Shown here piece after piece: positions 44,435 through 52,982 of a stretch of 64,000 nucleotides of DNA (the first letter of the stretch is position 1; every line of letters begins with the position of its first letter). Made by a program: the position numbers and the translations under genes. Under the pieces are notes generated by a model. The model was given only the letters and a program-made list of their open reading frames with translations, was not told the origin of the DNA and made no database searches. Origin of the DNA: Henriciella sp. (GTDB lineage Bacteria; Pseudomonadota; Alphaproteobacteria; Caulobacterales; Hyphomonadaceae); NCBI GenBank assembly GCA_013213785.1, contig JABSPZ010000006.1:124001-188000 (forward strand), read 5' to 3'.

Positions 44435-45358
44435 ATGGGCGTTTTAGACGGCAAGGTCATTCTGATTACAGGTGGCGGCAATGGCATTGGCAAAGAGTGC
44501 GCGCTCTTAGCTGCACGCGAAGGCGCTAAAATTGTCGTCAACGATCTCGGCGGCGCCCTCACCGATAGCGGTGACACATCGGGCGATGCGGGCCTCGCAG
44601 AACAAGTCGCGCAGGAAATTCGGGACGCTGGCGGCGAAGCCGTTTCCAACTCTGAAAGCGTTACTGACATGTCCGCCGTCGAGGGCATGGTTGAACAAGC
44701 CAAAGATACGTTTGGCGACCTCCACGGCATTATTAACCCGGCAGGTATCCTACGGGACGGCATGTTTCATAAAATGAGCGAGGATGACTGGAAGGCCGTG
44801 ATTGATGTCCACCTTCACGGATCGTTCAATGTCACGCGCGCTGCCGTTGAGCATTTCCGTGAGCAAGAAGACGGTAGCTTTGTTCTATTCACCTCAACAT
44901 CGGGCCTGATTGGAAACATCGGCCAAGCAAACTATGCCGCCGCCAAGATGGGCATTGCGGGCCTATCGCGCATTGTTGCAATGGAAGGCGCGCGCAAGAA
45001 TGTTCGCTCGAACATTATCGCGCCATTTGCCTGGACCCGGATGATTGCCTCTATCCCAGTGAAAGACGAAGCGGGCGCCGAGCGTGTTGAGCGGATGCGA
45101 ACTGGTATGCGCGCTGACCAGGTCGCACAGCTTGCCGTTACTCTCTGCGCAGACGGCGCCAAGCACGTAAACGGACAGATTTTCAGCGTCCGCGGCAATG
45201 AGGTTGTTCTGTTCAACCAGCCTCGCCCGGTGAAATCTGTGTCACGTATGGAAGGCTGGACGCCAGAAACCCTGATTGAACAGGGTCTTAGCGCGATGGA
45301 GGGAAGCTTCACCGATCTCGGCGCTACAACCTCTGTGTTCCCCTACCCGCCGGTCTAA
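44435..45358 (+). CDS. SDR family oxidoreductase, MFE-2/hydroxyacyl-CoA-dehydrogenase-like
   Basis: Short-chain dehydrogenase of 307 aa. GGGNGIGKECA at about residues 14-24 binds NAD(P), NDLGG near 42-46 follows, and the catalytic Ser-Tyr-Lys is in FTSTSG and YAAAK near 155-175. The long second half with VRGNEVVLFNQP and a C-terminal FPYPPV is found in SDRs related to the dehydrogenase part of MFE-2, suggesting fatty-acyl or steroid degradation. ATG 44435 with GGAGG 5 nt upstream is chosen over the frame opening at 44375. Confidence 0.9.
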   Translation: MGVLDGKVILITGGGNGIGKECALLAAREGAKIVVNDLGGALTDSGDTSGDAGLAEQVAQEIRDAGGEAVSNSESVTDMSAVEGMVEQAKDTFGDLHGIINPAGILRDGMFHKMSEDDWKAVIDVHLHGSFNVTRAAVEHFREQEDGSFVLFTSTSGLIGNIGQANYAAAKMGIAGLSRIVAMEGARKNVRSNIIAPFAWTRMIASIPVKDEAGAERVERMRTGMRADQVAQLAVTLCADGAKHVNGQIFSVRGNEVVLFNQPRPVKSVSRMEGWTPETLIEQGLSAMEGSFTDLGATTSVFPYPPV

Positions 45359-45397
45359 GGTACTTCTCCAGGCCTAAGTTTTGCAAACAAGGCCGAC

Positions 45398-46891
45398 ATG
45401 GAAAACGAAACAGACCCGCAAGTTATCGCGCAAGTCGATCAGGTACCTGAATCCGCCCAAGCTATGGAGCTCGTTCAGGAGCCTGATGGTCAATACTATC
45501 TCGTGCCTGCATCCGACACGACGACTACAGCGGAAGCTGAGTCTGCACCTGCAGAAGTGACATCTGGCCTGTTCGATTGTGCCGATCCAATCCTCGCCGA
45601 CCCACTCGGTTGGGCGCAGAGCAATTTGCTAAGCGCCGACGTCTTGATGCCCTATCTGTGGCAGTTCGGGGCGATTATCGGTGCCTTATTGATCGGCGCA
45701 GTCCTAACGCCGCGTTTCCGCGACCTGGTCTTCGCTGGACTTGTTCGTTTGCCCAAAAACATCAGAGTCCTCATCGAAGCAACCGCGCCCAAACTCGTGC
45801 GCCCGGCGCTTTGGGCCAGCTTGCTTTACGTGGCCCAGACCGCAATGGCCGGGGCTGGCATGGAGAGCACGCTTGTCCGCATCGCGTCTTCACTCTCGTT
45901 GGCTTGGTTGCTTATCCTCATCGTTACGGCCTTCCTGCCAGAAGGATTTCGCAAGCCGGCGGGCTGGGTGATCTGGGTGTTCGCGGCCTTCTATGCGGTC
46001 GGCATTCTCGATGAAGTCATGACTTGGCTAAACTCGATCGGACCGCCCTTTGGCGGCCGAACGATCAGCCCCGTCTTCGTGGTGCAAGCGATCGCGACCG
46101 TCGCGCTGTTTATGTTCGCGGCCAACTGGCTGGCCAAAAAACTGAAAACGCGGGTCGACGAACTTCCCCAAGTTGAACCGTCACTTCGCATCCTTATGGG
46201 GAATGCGGTTCAGATTGGTCTGTTCTTTGGGGCGGCATTGCTCGCCATGGCAGGCCTCGGCATACCCCTCTCCGGGCTCGCCGTGCTGGGCGGCGCAATC
46301 GGCGTTGGTCTCGGCTTCGGGATGCAGCAGATCGTGGCGAACTTTATTTCGGGCGTGATTCTGCTCACCGACCGATCGATCAAACCGGATGATGTCATAG
46401 AGGTGGACGAGACCTATGGCGTCGTGAAATCTCTCGGCCTTCGTTATGCGTCGGTCATCACCCGCGACGGCAAAGAACATCTTATCCCGAACGAAATGTT
46501 GATCACGGACAAAGTGGTGAACTGGTCTTACTCTAATAAAGAAGTGCGCGTGAAACGCCGCCTTCGGGTCGAGTATGAAACCGATCTTCGCCAAGCCGTT
46601 GCTCTCGTCGAAGAAGGCGCCATGCTCACCGACCGCGTGCTCGCGCGCCCAGCCCCGAAATGCCTGGTCATGGAGTTTGGCGACGAAGCGATTGAGATCG
46701 AAGTGCGGTTCTGGATCAATGATCCAGAGAACGGTGTTTCAAACGTATCTTCCGCCGTCATGCTCAATATTTGGGACAAGTTCACAGAAGCTGGAATTGA
46801 TATTCCTCTACGCCACGAAGACGTGTTGATCACACCAGGATCGACCTTGAAAGTTGAAATGGTCAAAGCCTCGAAGGACGAAGACGCTTAG
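45398..46891 (+). CDS. Mechanosensitive channel of the MscS family
   Basis: Inner-membrane channel of 497 aa that opens under osmotic down-shock. An acidic N-terminal tail (about 60 residues) precedes several membrane helices. The pore helix TM3 is GGAIGVGLGFGMQQIVANFISG near residues 295-317, with the Gly/Ala packing pattern of MscS. The cytoplasmic beta domain (TDRSIKPDDVIEVDETYGVVKSLGLRY) and the alpha/beta cage follow. It has more helices than E. coli MscS, like the larger family members. Its stop interlocks with that of the convergent PepSY gene. Confidence 0.95.
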   Translation: MENETDPQVIAQVDQVPESAQAMELVQEPDGQYYLVPASDTTTTAEAESAPAEVTSGLFDCADPILADPLGWAQSNLLSADVLMPYLWQFGAIIGALLIGAVLTPRFRDLVFAGLVRLPKNIRVLIEATAPKLVRPALWASLLYVAQTAMAGAGMESTLVRIASSLSLAWLLILIVTAFLPEGFRKPAGWVIWVFAAFYAVGILDEVMTWLNSIGPPFGGRTISPVFVVQAIATVALFMFAANWLAKKLKTRVDELPQVEPSLRILMGNAVQIGLFFGAALLAMAGLGIPLSGLAVLGGAIGVGLGFGMQQIVANFISGVILLTDRSIKPDDVIEVDETYGVVKSLGLRYASVITRDGKEHLIPNEMLITDKVVNWSYSNKEVRVKRRLRVEYETDLRQAVALVEEGAMLTDRVLARPAPKCLVMEFGDEAIEIEVRFWINDPENGVSNVSSAVMLNIWDKFTEAGIDIPLRHEDVLITPGSTLKVEMVKASKDEDA

Positions 46892-47607
46892 CGGAGCAAG
46901 CGCCCTTTTCGCGCGCGGTCGACCATCAAGACCGCACCAGTCACCACCATTGTGAGTCCGAGAAAAGCGAACAGCTTCATCCACCATGTGTCGAACCGGT
47001 CTTCGCCCGTGACATCCATGATGTGAAACCGCCAGAGTATATCAAAGATCCGCCAGCGATTTGTTCTGACGGATCTGACGGCGCCGGTCGTCGCATCGAA
47101 ATAGATCCGCTGCTGCGTCCGCGCATCTTCGATCACCCAGGCTGGCAAGCTGCCGCCATACTCGCGAGGGGCTTTGTCTGTCAGATAAGTGGCGGTTGCT
47201 TCAGTTCCAGGAATTCGCGCTTCGCCTTCGCTGTCCGCAAATCGCCGCTGCAAGGCTCTAAACGAGATAGGGTCCAATGGCGACCAGACGTCTCCCGTCG
47301 CCGCGTCGATCATCTGTTTGGTCTCAGATGTTGTGATCACCCAGACTGGCCGATCTAGGAAGGGCTGCAGCTCGGCATTTAGCCAGACACCATCCACTTT
47401 CGCCGCCGCCTCCGCGGCTGCGATCTCAATCGCCATCGTTTCCAAAGACCCATGTTCAATTTTGGGACGCCATGGATCGCCGCGAATGACTTCGATCGGG
47501 AACAGAGTGAAGAACAGGCCGCTCACGGTCCAAAAGAAGAGTTGAATCCCGACCACGACGCCAACGATTTTGTGCAAGCGAGAAAAGCGACGCGCAACAA
47601 GCGACAT
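46888..47607 (-). CDS. PepSY-domain membrane protein
   Basis: A 239-aa PepSY-associated membrane protein. ATG 47607 with GGAG 7 nt upstream gives MSLVARRFSRLHKIVGVVVG, a normal start of the family's first helix; the frame open to 47679 adds unlikely residues. The periplasmic middle has two PepSY-like repeats (VWVITTSETKQMIDAATGDVWS and QRIYFDATTGAVRSV), and FHIMDVTGEDRFD precedes the last helix. Such proteins occur as small relatives of siderophore or reductase membrane subunits. The exact role is unknown. Confidence 0.87.
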   Translation of the reverse strand: MSLVARRFSRLHKIVGVVVGIQLFFWTVSGLFFTLFPIEVIRGDPWRPKIEHGSLETMAIEIAAAEAAAKVDGVWLNAELQPFLDRPVWVITTSETKQMIDAATGDVWSPLDPISFRALQRRFADSEGEARIPGTEATATYLTDKAPREYGGSLPAWVIEDARTQQRIYFDATTGAVRSVRTNRWRIFDILWRFHIMDVTGEDRFDTWWMKLFAFLGLTMVVTGAVLMVDRARKGRLLR

Positions 47608-47748
47608 GACAGGGCTCCGGATTAGGCGTGGCTTCTGCTGGCACAAAAGCCGCGCGCCGTTAAGCCCCGTGCCCGGCAAGCGTAGCGATAAAAAGCCTTT
47701 AGCAACTTCTCTGCGCTAGACCTTCCTCAAATCCTGAGGAGGCGGACT

Positions 47749-48732
47749 GTGCCCACACTCTCAATTGTTGTGCCGATGTATAATGAAGAAGACGCCATGG
47801 ACGGCTTCTTCAAGCGCGTACAGCAGGTGCTTCAAACAGTTACGCCGTCTTACGAAATCATTTGCGTTAATGATGGAAGCCGCGACCTGACGCTGGCCCG
47901 GCTTCGCGCCAAGGCCGAGAGCGATCCGCGCGTAAAAGTCGTGAACTTGTCGCGAAATTTCGGCAAGGAGATCGCGCTTTCAGCGGGCTTGGATCACGCC
48001 TGTGGCGATGCGGTCATACCGATCGACGCAGACTTACAGGATCCGCCTGAAGTCATCCCATTGATGATGGCCAAATGGCGCGCCGGCGCCAAACTCGTGC
48101 TCGCAAAACGTAGAGACCGGTCTTCCGACAGCTGGCTTAAACGCCTCACGGCCAATGGTGCCTATTGGCTGTTCTCCAAATTGACCGACCCACAAATTCC
48201 CCAAAATGTTGGGGACTTTCGTCTGATGGACCGCGAGGTCGTAGATGCGGTGAAGCGGTTGCCGGAGCGCTCTCGCTTCATGAAAGGCCTATTCGCCTGG
48301 ATTGGCTATGAAGCTGAGGTCGTTGAGTATGATCGCGAAGCACGCTCTGCGGGCGAGACCAAGTGGAACTATTGGAAGCTCTGGAACTTTGCGCTGGACG
48401 GCATCACGTCCTTTTCATCGCTTCCTCTGCGGGTCTGGTCGTATCTCGGCTTTGGAGTCAGTCTTCTGGCCATGGCCTATCTTGGCTGGACGATCATGAA
48501 GACTTTGGTCTTCGGATTGGACGTGCCCGGCTACGCATCTTTGATGAGCGTTATCCTCTTCTTCAACGGGATTTCCCTGATCGGAATCGGCGTCATTGGC
48601 GAATATCTCAGCCGGATCTTCACAGAGGTGAAGGCGCGGCCACTTTATTTGGTCTCTGAGAAAATTGGCTTTGAAGCCAAGGCTCAGACTGAACCAACAG
48701 AGACCGCGAGACGCGCCCAGTCCAATCCTTAA
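47749..48732 (+). CDS. GtrB/DPM-type GT2 with two TM helices
   Basis: Bactoprenol-phosphate glycosyltransferase of 327 aa. Motifs are intact: VPMYNEEDAMDGF at residues 8-20, NDGSRDLT near 43-50, DADLQDPPEV near 95-104, and KWNYWKLWNFALDGI near 205-219 before two C-terminal membrane helices (about 230-290). It starts at GTG 47749 with a perfect AGGAGG 6 nt upstream, so a GTG start is firmly supported. No gtrA is next to it; the one at 56407 may serve. Its product could modify LPS or another surface glycan. Confidence 0.93.
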   Translation: MPTLSIVVPMYNEEDAMDGFFKRVQQVLQTVTPSYEIICVNDGSRDLTLARLRAKAESDPRVKVVNLSRNFGKEIALSAGLDHACGDAVIPIDADLQDPPEVIPLMMAKWRAGAKLVLAKRRDRSSDSWLKRLTANGAYWLFSKLTDPQIPQNVGDFRLMDREVVDAVKRLPERSRFMKGLFAWIGYEAEVVEYDREARSAGETKWNYWKLWNFALDGITSFSSLPLRVWSYLGFGVSLLAMAYLGWTIMKTLVFGLDVPGYASLMSVILFFNGISLIGIGVIGEYLSRIFTEVKARPLYLVSEKIGFEAKAQTEPTETARRAQSNP

Positions 48733-48762
48733 AAAAATAACAAAAGAGTCATAATTTCCCTA

Positions 48763-48805
48763 TTGACCACATTTGTAGTCGTCGTTAATGACCACATCTG
48801 TAGTC
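48763..48805 (+). promoter_or_regulatory. blaI promoter with two operator dyads
   Basis: GACCACATTTGTAGTC (48765-48780) and GACCACATCTGTAGTC (48790-48805) are near-identical 16-bp dyads (GAC-Y-ACA-NN-TGT-R-GTC) with starts 25 bp apart. They resemble BlaI/MecI operators (TACA...TGTA). A likely -35 TTGACC (48763-48768) lies in the first dyad and TAATGA (48786-48791) 17 bp later, between the dyads, as -10. Binding of BlaI would block the promoter, giving autoregulation. Confidence 0.75.
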
Positions 48806-48815
48806 AAAAGGTGAG

Positions 48816-49187
48816 ATGATGAGTCTACAAATCACTCCTGCTGAACTTGAAATCATGAAAGTGCTGTGGAAACGGCCTGGCATCGGCGCGTCTGAAATTG
48901 TTGACGCGCTCGACGGTGAACAGGACTGGAGCCCGCGCACCGTAAAGACCCTGCTATCACGGCTGGTCGAGAAAGGCGCGCTGGACACACAGGCCGATGG
49001 ACGACGCTATCTGTACCGTCCTGCCGTCGCCAAGCGTGATTATCAAAAGAAAGAAGCCGGACAGCTGATCGACAAGCTGTTTGGCGGACGTGCCGCACCA
49101 TTGGTGGCGCAACTGGCTGATGCCCGTGGGCTCAGCGAAGACGATATCGAAGAACTCGAAGCTTTGTTGGGGAGACTAAAGCAATGA
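48816..49187 (+). CDS. BlaI/MecI/CopY-family transcriptional repressor
   Basis: Winged-helix repressor of 123 aa. The N-terminal domain has ITPAELEIMKVLWKRPG at residues 6-22 and WSPRTVKTLLSRLVEKGAL near 45-63, the family recognition helix. DGRRYLYRPAV forms the wing, and the C-terminal helices dimerise. In BlaI systems the repressor is cleaved after signalling by the M56 partner, which here overlaps by ATGA. Two matching operators lie directly upstream. No beta-lactamase is adjacent, so the inducing signal and regulon may differ from the classical one. Confidence 0.95.
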   Translation: MMSLQITPAELEIMKVLWKRPGIGASEIVDALDGEQDWSPRTVKTLLSRLVEKGALDTQADGRRYLYRPAVAKRDYQKKEAGQLIDKLFGGRAAPLVAQLADARGLSEDDIEELEALLGRLKQ

Positions 49188-51520
49188 GCTGGACAGAATT
49201 TCACCCATTCGTTCAAGAAGCCATTCTAACCACCGCTGCCGTTAGTGCGCTGGTCTTATTTGTGCTCCTAATCCGCAAGCCATTCGCACGGCGCTACGGC
49301 GCGAAAGCCGCCTATCTTCTATGGGCGCTGCCATTGGCACGTTTCGTGACGCCGCCCTTGCCCGGCAACTGGTCTTTGGCAGGCCTGCTCGGCTTCGCCC
49401 GACCGGCTCCGGAAAGCACGTCTTCGCCTGCAGTGGTCGAAACGGCTTCGATCGAAAACGTCTGGGTCGACACACCGGCGGCCGCAGTGCCTGCTGATAT
49501 CATCGCAGAATCGAGCCCGGCGCCTGTCGCCAATGCCGCGCCCGTTGAAATGACGGTAACCGCTACTCCTGTTGAGACGGGCGTTTTTGCCGCCCCTCCA
49601 ACGATGGTTGAAGCCTCAACCGGAACAAGCTTGCTAGAGGCCACCCTGGTCCAGGCACCCCTGATCCTGACTTGTGTCTGGCTCACTGGGGTGGTCCTCT
49701 GGCTCGGCCGTTCTGTTTACCAGCAGCGCCAATTCTTGAGCCTTATTGAAGCTGACTCTGAACCAGCTGAATCGGCCACCGTGGCTGAAACACACCGGAT
49801 CGCGAAACAGCTTGGTATCAAGCGCGTACCGGACGTGCGGGCGAGCTTGCTGTGCAGCGGTCCACTGGTCACAGGCCTTAAGAACCCAGTCATCCTGCTG
49901 CCAATGTGGTTTGAGGAAGATTATGACGCTGCTGAGCGCCGTGACGCGCTGGTGCACGAGCTTATGCACCTCAAACGCCGTGATCTGTGGGCCTTCCAAG
50001 CCGCGCGTATTGTTGCTGCAACGCAGTGGTTCAATCCTCTGGTTTATGCCGGCCTGCGCGCCTTCCGCACGGACCAAGAAGCCGCTTGCGACGCTGATGT
50101 GATCGCACGCGCAAAACTCTCCCCGGCTGCTTATGGCCGCACTTTGGTTAAGGCTGCGCGCCTTGCCCGCCCATCAGATCGTCGCATCGCCGCGGCGAGC
50201 CTGACCCTCGCTCATCCCATAAAAGAAAGACTAATAATGATGACGCACCCTACTCCAACTCTCCGCAGCCGTTTGATGGGAGGCACGCTCGCCGTCGCGC
50301 TTGGCGCAGGCGCAGTCTTCGCCACGGCCTCCTGCACCTCTTCTGTTGCACAAGAGCTTGATGGCGCCCCGCAAGAAGACAGCTCAAGCGTTCACTCAAT
50401 TACCATCGATCAAGACACGGACATGGCATTCTCCGTCACCGTGGACGGCGAAACCTTCTCGTTCAATGTCGCGGATCTTCCGCCAATGCCGCCTATGCCT
50501 GCTATGCCGCCAATCCCTGGCATGGCGTTCGAGCAGAACGGCAACAGCTTCCACATGGAGTTCGACACCGAAAAGCTGGAAGCCTTAGAAGACAGCCCTG
50601 AATTCGCCGAATGGGAAGCCAAAATGGAAGCCTGGGGCGAAGAGATGGAAGTCTGGGGCGAAATGGTCGAAGAAAGCGCCGATGCGTGGGCTGAGAACAT
50701 GGAACCCCACATCGAAGCATGGGCTGAGGCTCAAGCTGAGCGCTGGGAAAGCCAAGTTGAGCTCATGGTCGAACGTGCAGAGCGAGACGCCGAGCGGGCT
50801 GAAGCCCAGGTCGAACGCGCCCAGGAACGCGCTGAGCGCAATGCAGAGCGGGCCGCTCGTAATGCGGAGCGCGCTGAGAGCCGAAGCGCTTGGACTTGGC
50901 ACCGCAGCCAAAAAGACAATGGCGGTGGTGGCAGCTATTCCGGCGTCACCGAACCTGAAACCCGCGACTTTGGCAACAAGTCCTTCAATAAGGTCAATGT
51001 CGGCAGCGGGATCTCTATGGTCTACACACAAGATCCAAATGCTTCCGTCACCGCGACCTTGAAGCGTGGCAGCTGGGACCAAATCGACATCGAAGTGAAA
51101 AACAACACGCTGATCGCGAAAAAGAAAAAGAACGCCAAGTGGGGCCGCTACGGACCGAAAATCACAGTCTATGCGAGTTCGCCAAACCTGACTGAAGTCG
51201 ACGCCTCTTCCGGCTCATCCTTTAAAGGCAGTGTGGTCGCCGGAAACCTGAGCGTGGATGCGTCCAGCGGGTCATCTCTCAGCATGGAAGGCGCCTGTAA
51301 GAGCCTCAATCTGGATGCGTCTTCCGGCTCAAGCGTCTCGCTCAGCAAGCTAGAGTGCGAAACCGCAAATGTCGATGCGTCTAGCGGCTCTTCGATCAGC
51401 GTCTATGCGTCTAAGAAGGCCGACGTAGATGCCTCTAGTGGTTCTTCTATCTCAGTGAGCGGCAATCCGAGCGATGTCACCACGGACAAATCTAGCGGTG
51501 CTTCCGTTCGCATCCGCTAG
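49184..51520 (+). CDS. BlaR1-type M56 membrane metallopeptidase fused to a GIN/DUF2807 beta-helix
   Basis: A 778-aa sensor-like protein. Residues 1-70 and 155-180 hold membrane helices around a Pro/Ala/Val-rich loop. The M56 zinc peptidase has HELMH at 258-262 and E299 in the third-ligand region (QEAACDAD). A hydrophobic segment follows at about 360-384 ending TASC, like the last helix of BlaR1. In place of a penicillin-binding domain, it then carries a Met/Pro-rich linker, a long acidic to Arg/Glu-rich coiled coil (about 460-575), and a C-terminal DUF2807-like head domain (about 600-778) with repeated DASSGSS turns. The ligand is unknown; the build suggests an envelope-stress or surface sensor. 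Confidence 0.88.
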   Translation: MSWTEFHPFVQEAILTTAAVSALVLFVLLIRKPFARRYGAKAAYLLWALPLARFVTPPLPGNWSLAGLLGFARPAPESTSSPAVVETASIENVWVDTPAAAVPADIIAESSPAPVANAAPVEMTVTATPVETGVFAAPPTMVEASTGTSLLEATLVQAPLILTCVWLTGVVLWLGRSVYQQRQFLSLIEADSEPAESATVAETHRIAKQLGIKRVPDVRASLLCSGPLVTGLKNPVILLPMWFEEDYDAAERRDALVHELMHLKRRDLWAFQAARIVAATQWFNPLVYAGLRAFRTDQEAACDADVIARAKLSPAAYGRTLVKAARLARPSDRRIAAASLTLAHPIKERLIMMTHPTPTLRSRLMGGTLAVALGAGAVFATASCTSSVAQELDGAPQEDSSSVHSITIDQDTDMAFSVTVDGETFSFNVADLPPMPPMPAMPPIPGMAFEQNGNSFHMEFDTEKLEALEDSPEFAEWEAKMEAWGEEMEVWGEMVEESADAWAENMEPHIEAWAEAQAERWESQVELMVERAERDAERAEAQVERAQERAERNAERAARNAERAESRSAWTWHRSQKDNGGGGSYSGVTEPETRDFGNKSFNKVNVGSGISMVYTQDPNASVTATLKRGSWDQIDIEVKNNTLIAKKKKNAKWGRYGPKITVYASSPNLTEVDASSGSSFKGSVVAGNLSVDASSGSSLSMEGACKSLNLDASSGSSVSLSKLECETANVDASSGSSISVYASKKADVDASSGSSISVSGNPSDVTTDKSSGASVRIR
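51196..51520 (+). repeat. In-gene DASSGSS repeat array (beta-helix turns)
   Basis: The 3' end of the M56 gene encodes five exact DASSGSS copies and a sixth, degenerate DKSSGAS, spaced 18-20 residues apart. At DNA level the copies use different codons, so the array is held by protein selection rather than recent duplication. The spacing fits successive turns of the right-handed helix in GIN/DUF2807 domains. Confidence 0.85.
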
Positions 51521-51580
51521 GACCTGACAAAGACCTCTCCCCCCCTGGAACCAACGCACAGGTTCTTTCCCTTGAGAGTG

Positions 51581-51611
51581 AAAAACCCCGCCCAAGTGGC
51601 GGGGTTTTTTT
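51581..51611 (+). terminator. Rho-independent terminator after the M56-GIN gene
   Basis: CCCCGCC (51586-51592) pairs with GGCGGGG (51598-51604) around CAAGT, flanked by five A upstream and seven T downstream. It is a strong, possibly bidirectional, intrinsic terminator. Confidence 0.93.
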
Positions 51612-51723
51612 GTCATCCGTGCGGCTCATTCCAATCTCGCATAATTGAATTCAAAGCTCGCATTCTACTCTGCGGCGCGGACGGTGCCATTTTGGGGTCA
51701 ACGCAACTCAAAAGGAGACTGTT

Positions 51724-52419
51724 ATGATTGAGATCAGACGCTTTTCCGACCTTGGTACTTCTCAGAATGACTGGCTGAACGCCCGCTATCATTTCTCATT
51801 CTCGCATTACCATGACCCAAACCGTATGGGACACGGCAAGCTGCGGGTTTGGAATGATGATACGATCAAATCCCAGACAGGGTTTCCACCGCACGGTCAT
51901 CGCGACATGGAAATCATTACCTATGTCCGGGCAGGCGCGATCACGCACCAAGATTCGATGGGCAATAAAGGCCGCACCGAAGCTGGCGACGTGCAAGTGA
52001 TGAGCGCCGGAAAGGGTGTGCAGCACTCTGAATGGAACGCTGAAAGCGAAGACACGACGATTTTCCAACTATGGATTGAACCGGCCGAAACCGGCGGCAA
52101 TCCAGACTGGGGGGCCAAGGCTTTCCCAAAAGCGGACAGATCTGGAGAATGGGCAACGCTCGCGAGCGGGCGAGGCGATACTAAAGCCCTGCCAATCCGG
52201 CAAGACGCAGCCGTCCTCGGCGCAACTTTGAAGGCGGGTGAGCAGCTCGACTATGAGGTTAAGGCTGGCCGCTATGGCTATTTGGTGCTGGCGGCAGGCT
52301 CCATCGAGTTGAACGGGGAAGTCCTAAAAGCCCGAGATGGCGCCGCAATCACTGGTGATGCGAACCTCACCCTGACAGGGATTGAGGACGCCGAGATTGT
52401 CTTTGTCGACACCATCTAA
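51724..52419 (+). CDS. Pirin family protein
   Basis: Bicupin of 231 aa in the pirin family (YhhW-like); some members are quercetin dioxygenases, others act as redox-linked regulators. Metal-site histidines are in PPHGHRDMEIITYV near residues 57-70 and in GVQHSEWNAE near 98-107, with a Glu nearby. The first cupin is well conserved and the second (KAGEQLDYEVKAGRYGYLVLAAG) follows. GGAG lies upstream of the ATG. It is monocistronic after the strong terminator. Confidence 0.94.
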   Translation: MIEIRRFSDLGTSQNDWLNARYHFSFSHYHDPNRMGHGKLRVWNDDTIKSQTGFPPHGHRDMEIITYVRAGAITHQDSMGNKGRTEAGDVQVMSAGKGVQHSEWNAESEDTTIFQLWIEPAETGGNPDWGAKAFPKADRSGEWATLASGRGDTKALPIRQDAAVLGATLKAGEQLDYEVKAGRYGYLVLAAGSIELNGEVLKARDGAAITGDANLTLTGIEDAEIVFVDTI

Positions 52420-52447
52420 CAGAATGCTCGCAAGGGCGTGATTGGAT

Positions 52448-52479
52448 CAGAATAGGATATTGCCCTATATTCTATTCTG
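52448..52479. repeat. Inverted repeat upstream of the 52506 gene
   Basis: CAGAATAG (52448-52455) and CTATTCTG (52472-52479) are perfect 8-bp arms; the 16-nt spacer continues with GATAT/ATAT pairing, so a longer hairpin or operator is possible. It lies just before the ribosome site of the next gene. Confidence 0.4.
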
Positions 52480-52505
52480 GTCCGACTAGAAAAGGAGCTG
52501 ACACC

Positions 52506-52982
52506 ATGAAAACCATCTTTGCAGCCATTGGCACCCTCGCCATTTTGCAAACCGCCGCCGCAACCGAAATCGCTGTGACCTATAGCGATGAATTCGCTGA
52601 AGATCTCGCTGACAACCTCGGCGAACGTGAAGGTGAAATCCTGACCGAGGATATTCTCGAAGACTTGGAATATGCCTTCGAGAAGGCTGGTGTCGATCCC
52701 GCAAAAGTTGATGTCGAAATCGTCAATGCCAAGCCAAATCGTCCAACCCTCGAACAGATCTCAGCCGAACCAGGACTAGACGCCTTTCGGTCAATTTCTC
52801 TGGGTGGAATGAAGCTCAACGCAACCGTCTATGACGCTTCTGGTGACGTTGTTGCGACCCAAGAATATGGTTGGTTCGAGAATGACATTCGCGATGTCAT
52901 CGGCTCTGGCGTTTGGACAGATGCTAACCGCGCCTCACGCCGCTTTGCGAATAAGCTCGCGAAGCAGCTCAGCACCAGCTAA
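52506..52982 (+). CDS. Exported hypothetical protein (158 aa)
   Basis: A periplasmic or secreted protein with a signal peptide at residues 1-20 (core IFAAIGTLAILQTAAA, cleavage after AAA or AAT). The mature part is acidic at first (EFAEDLADNLGEREGEILTEDILEDL) and has a C-terminal GVWTDANRASRRFANKLAKQL helix. The central GMKLNATVYDASGDVVATQEYGWFE reads like a beta sandwich, as in periplasmic 'DUF3313/DUF4410-like' proteins with a final helix. I cannot assign it to a family. Its stop interlocks with the convergent nitrilase gene. Confidence 0.75.
   Translation: MKTIFAAIGTLAILQTAAATEIAVTYSDEFAEDLADNLGEREGEILTEDILEDLEYAFEKAGVDPAKVDVEIVNAKPNRPTLEQISAEPGLDAFRSISLGGMKLNATVYDASGDVVATQEYGWFENDIRDVIGSGVWTDANRASRRFANKLAKQLSTS

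Noticed and set aside
48763-48805. CRISPR-like short direct repeats
   Set aside because: Only two 16-bp copies with dyad symmetry over a promoter; they are operators, and no spacer array or cas gene exists in the window.
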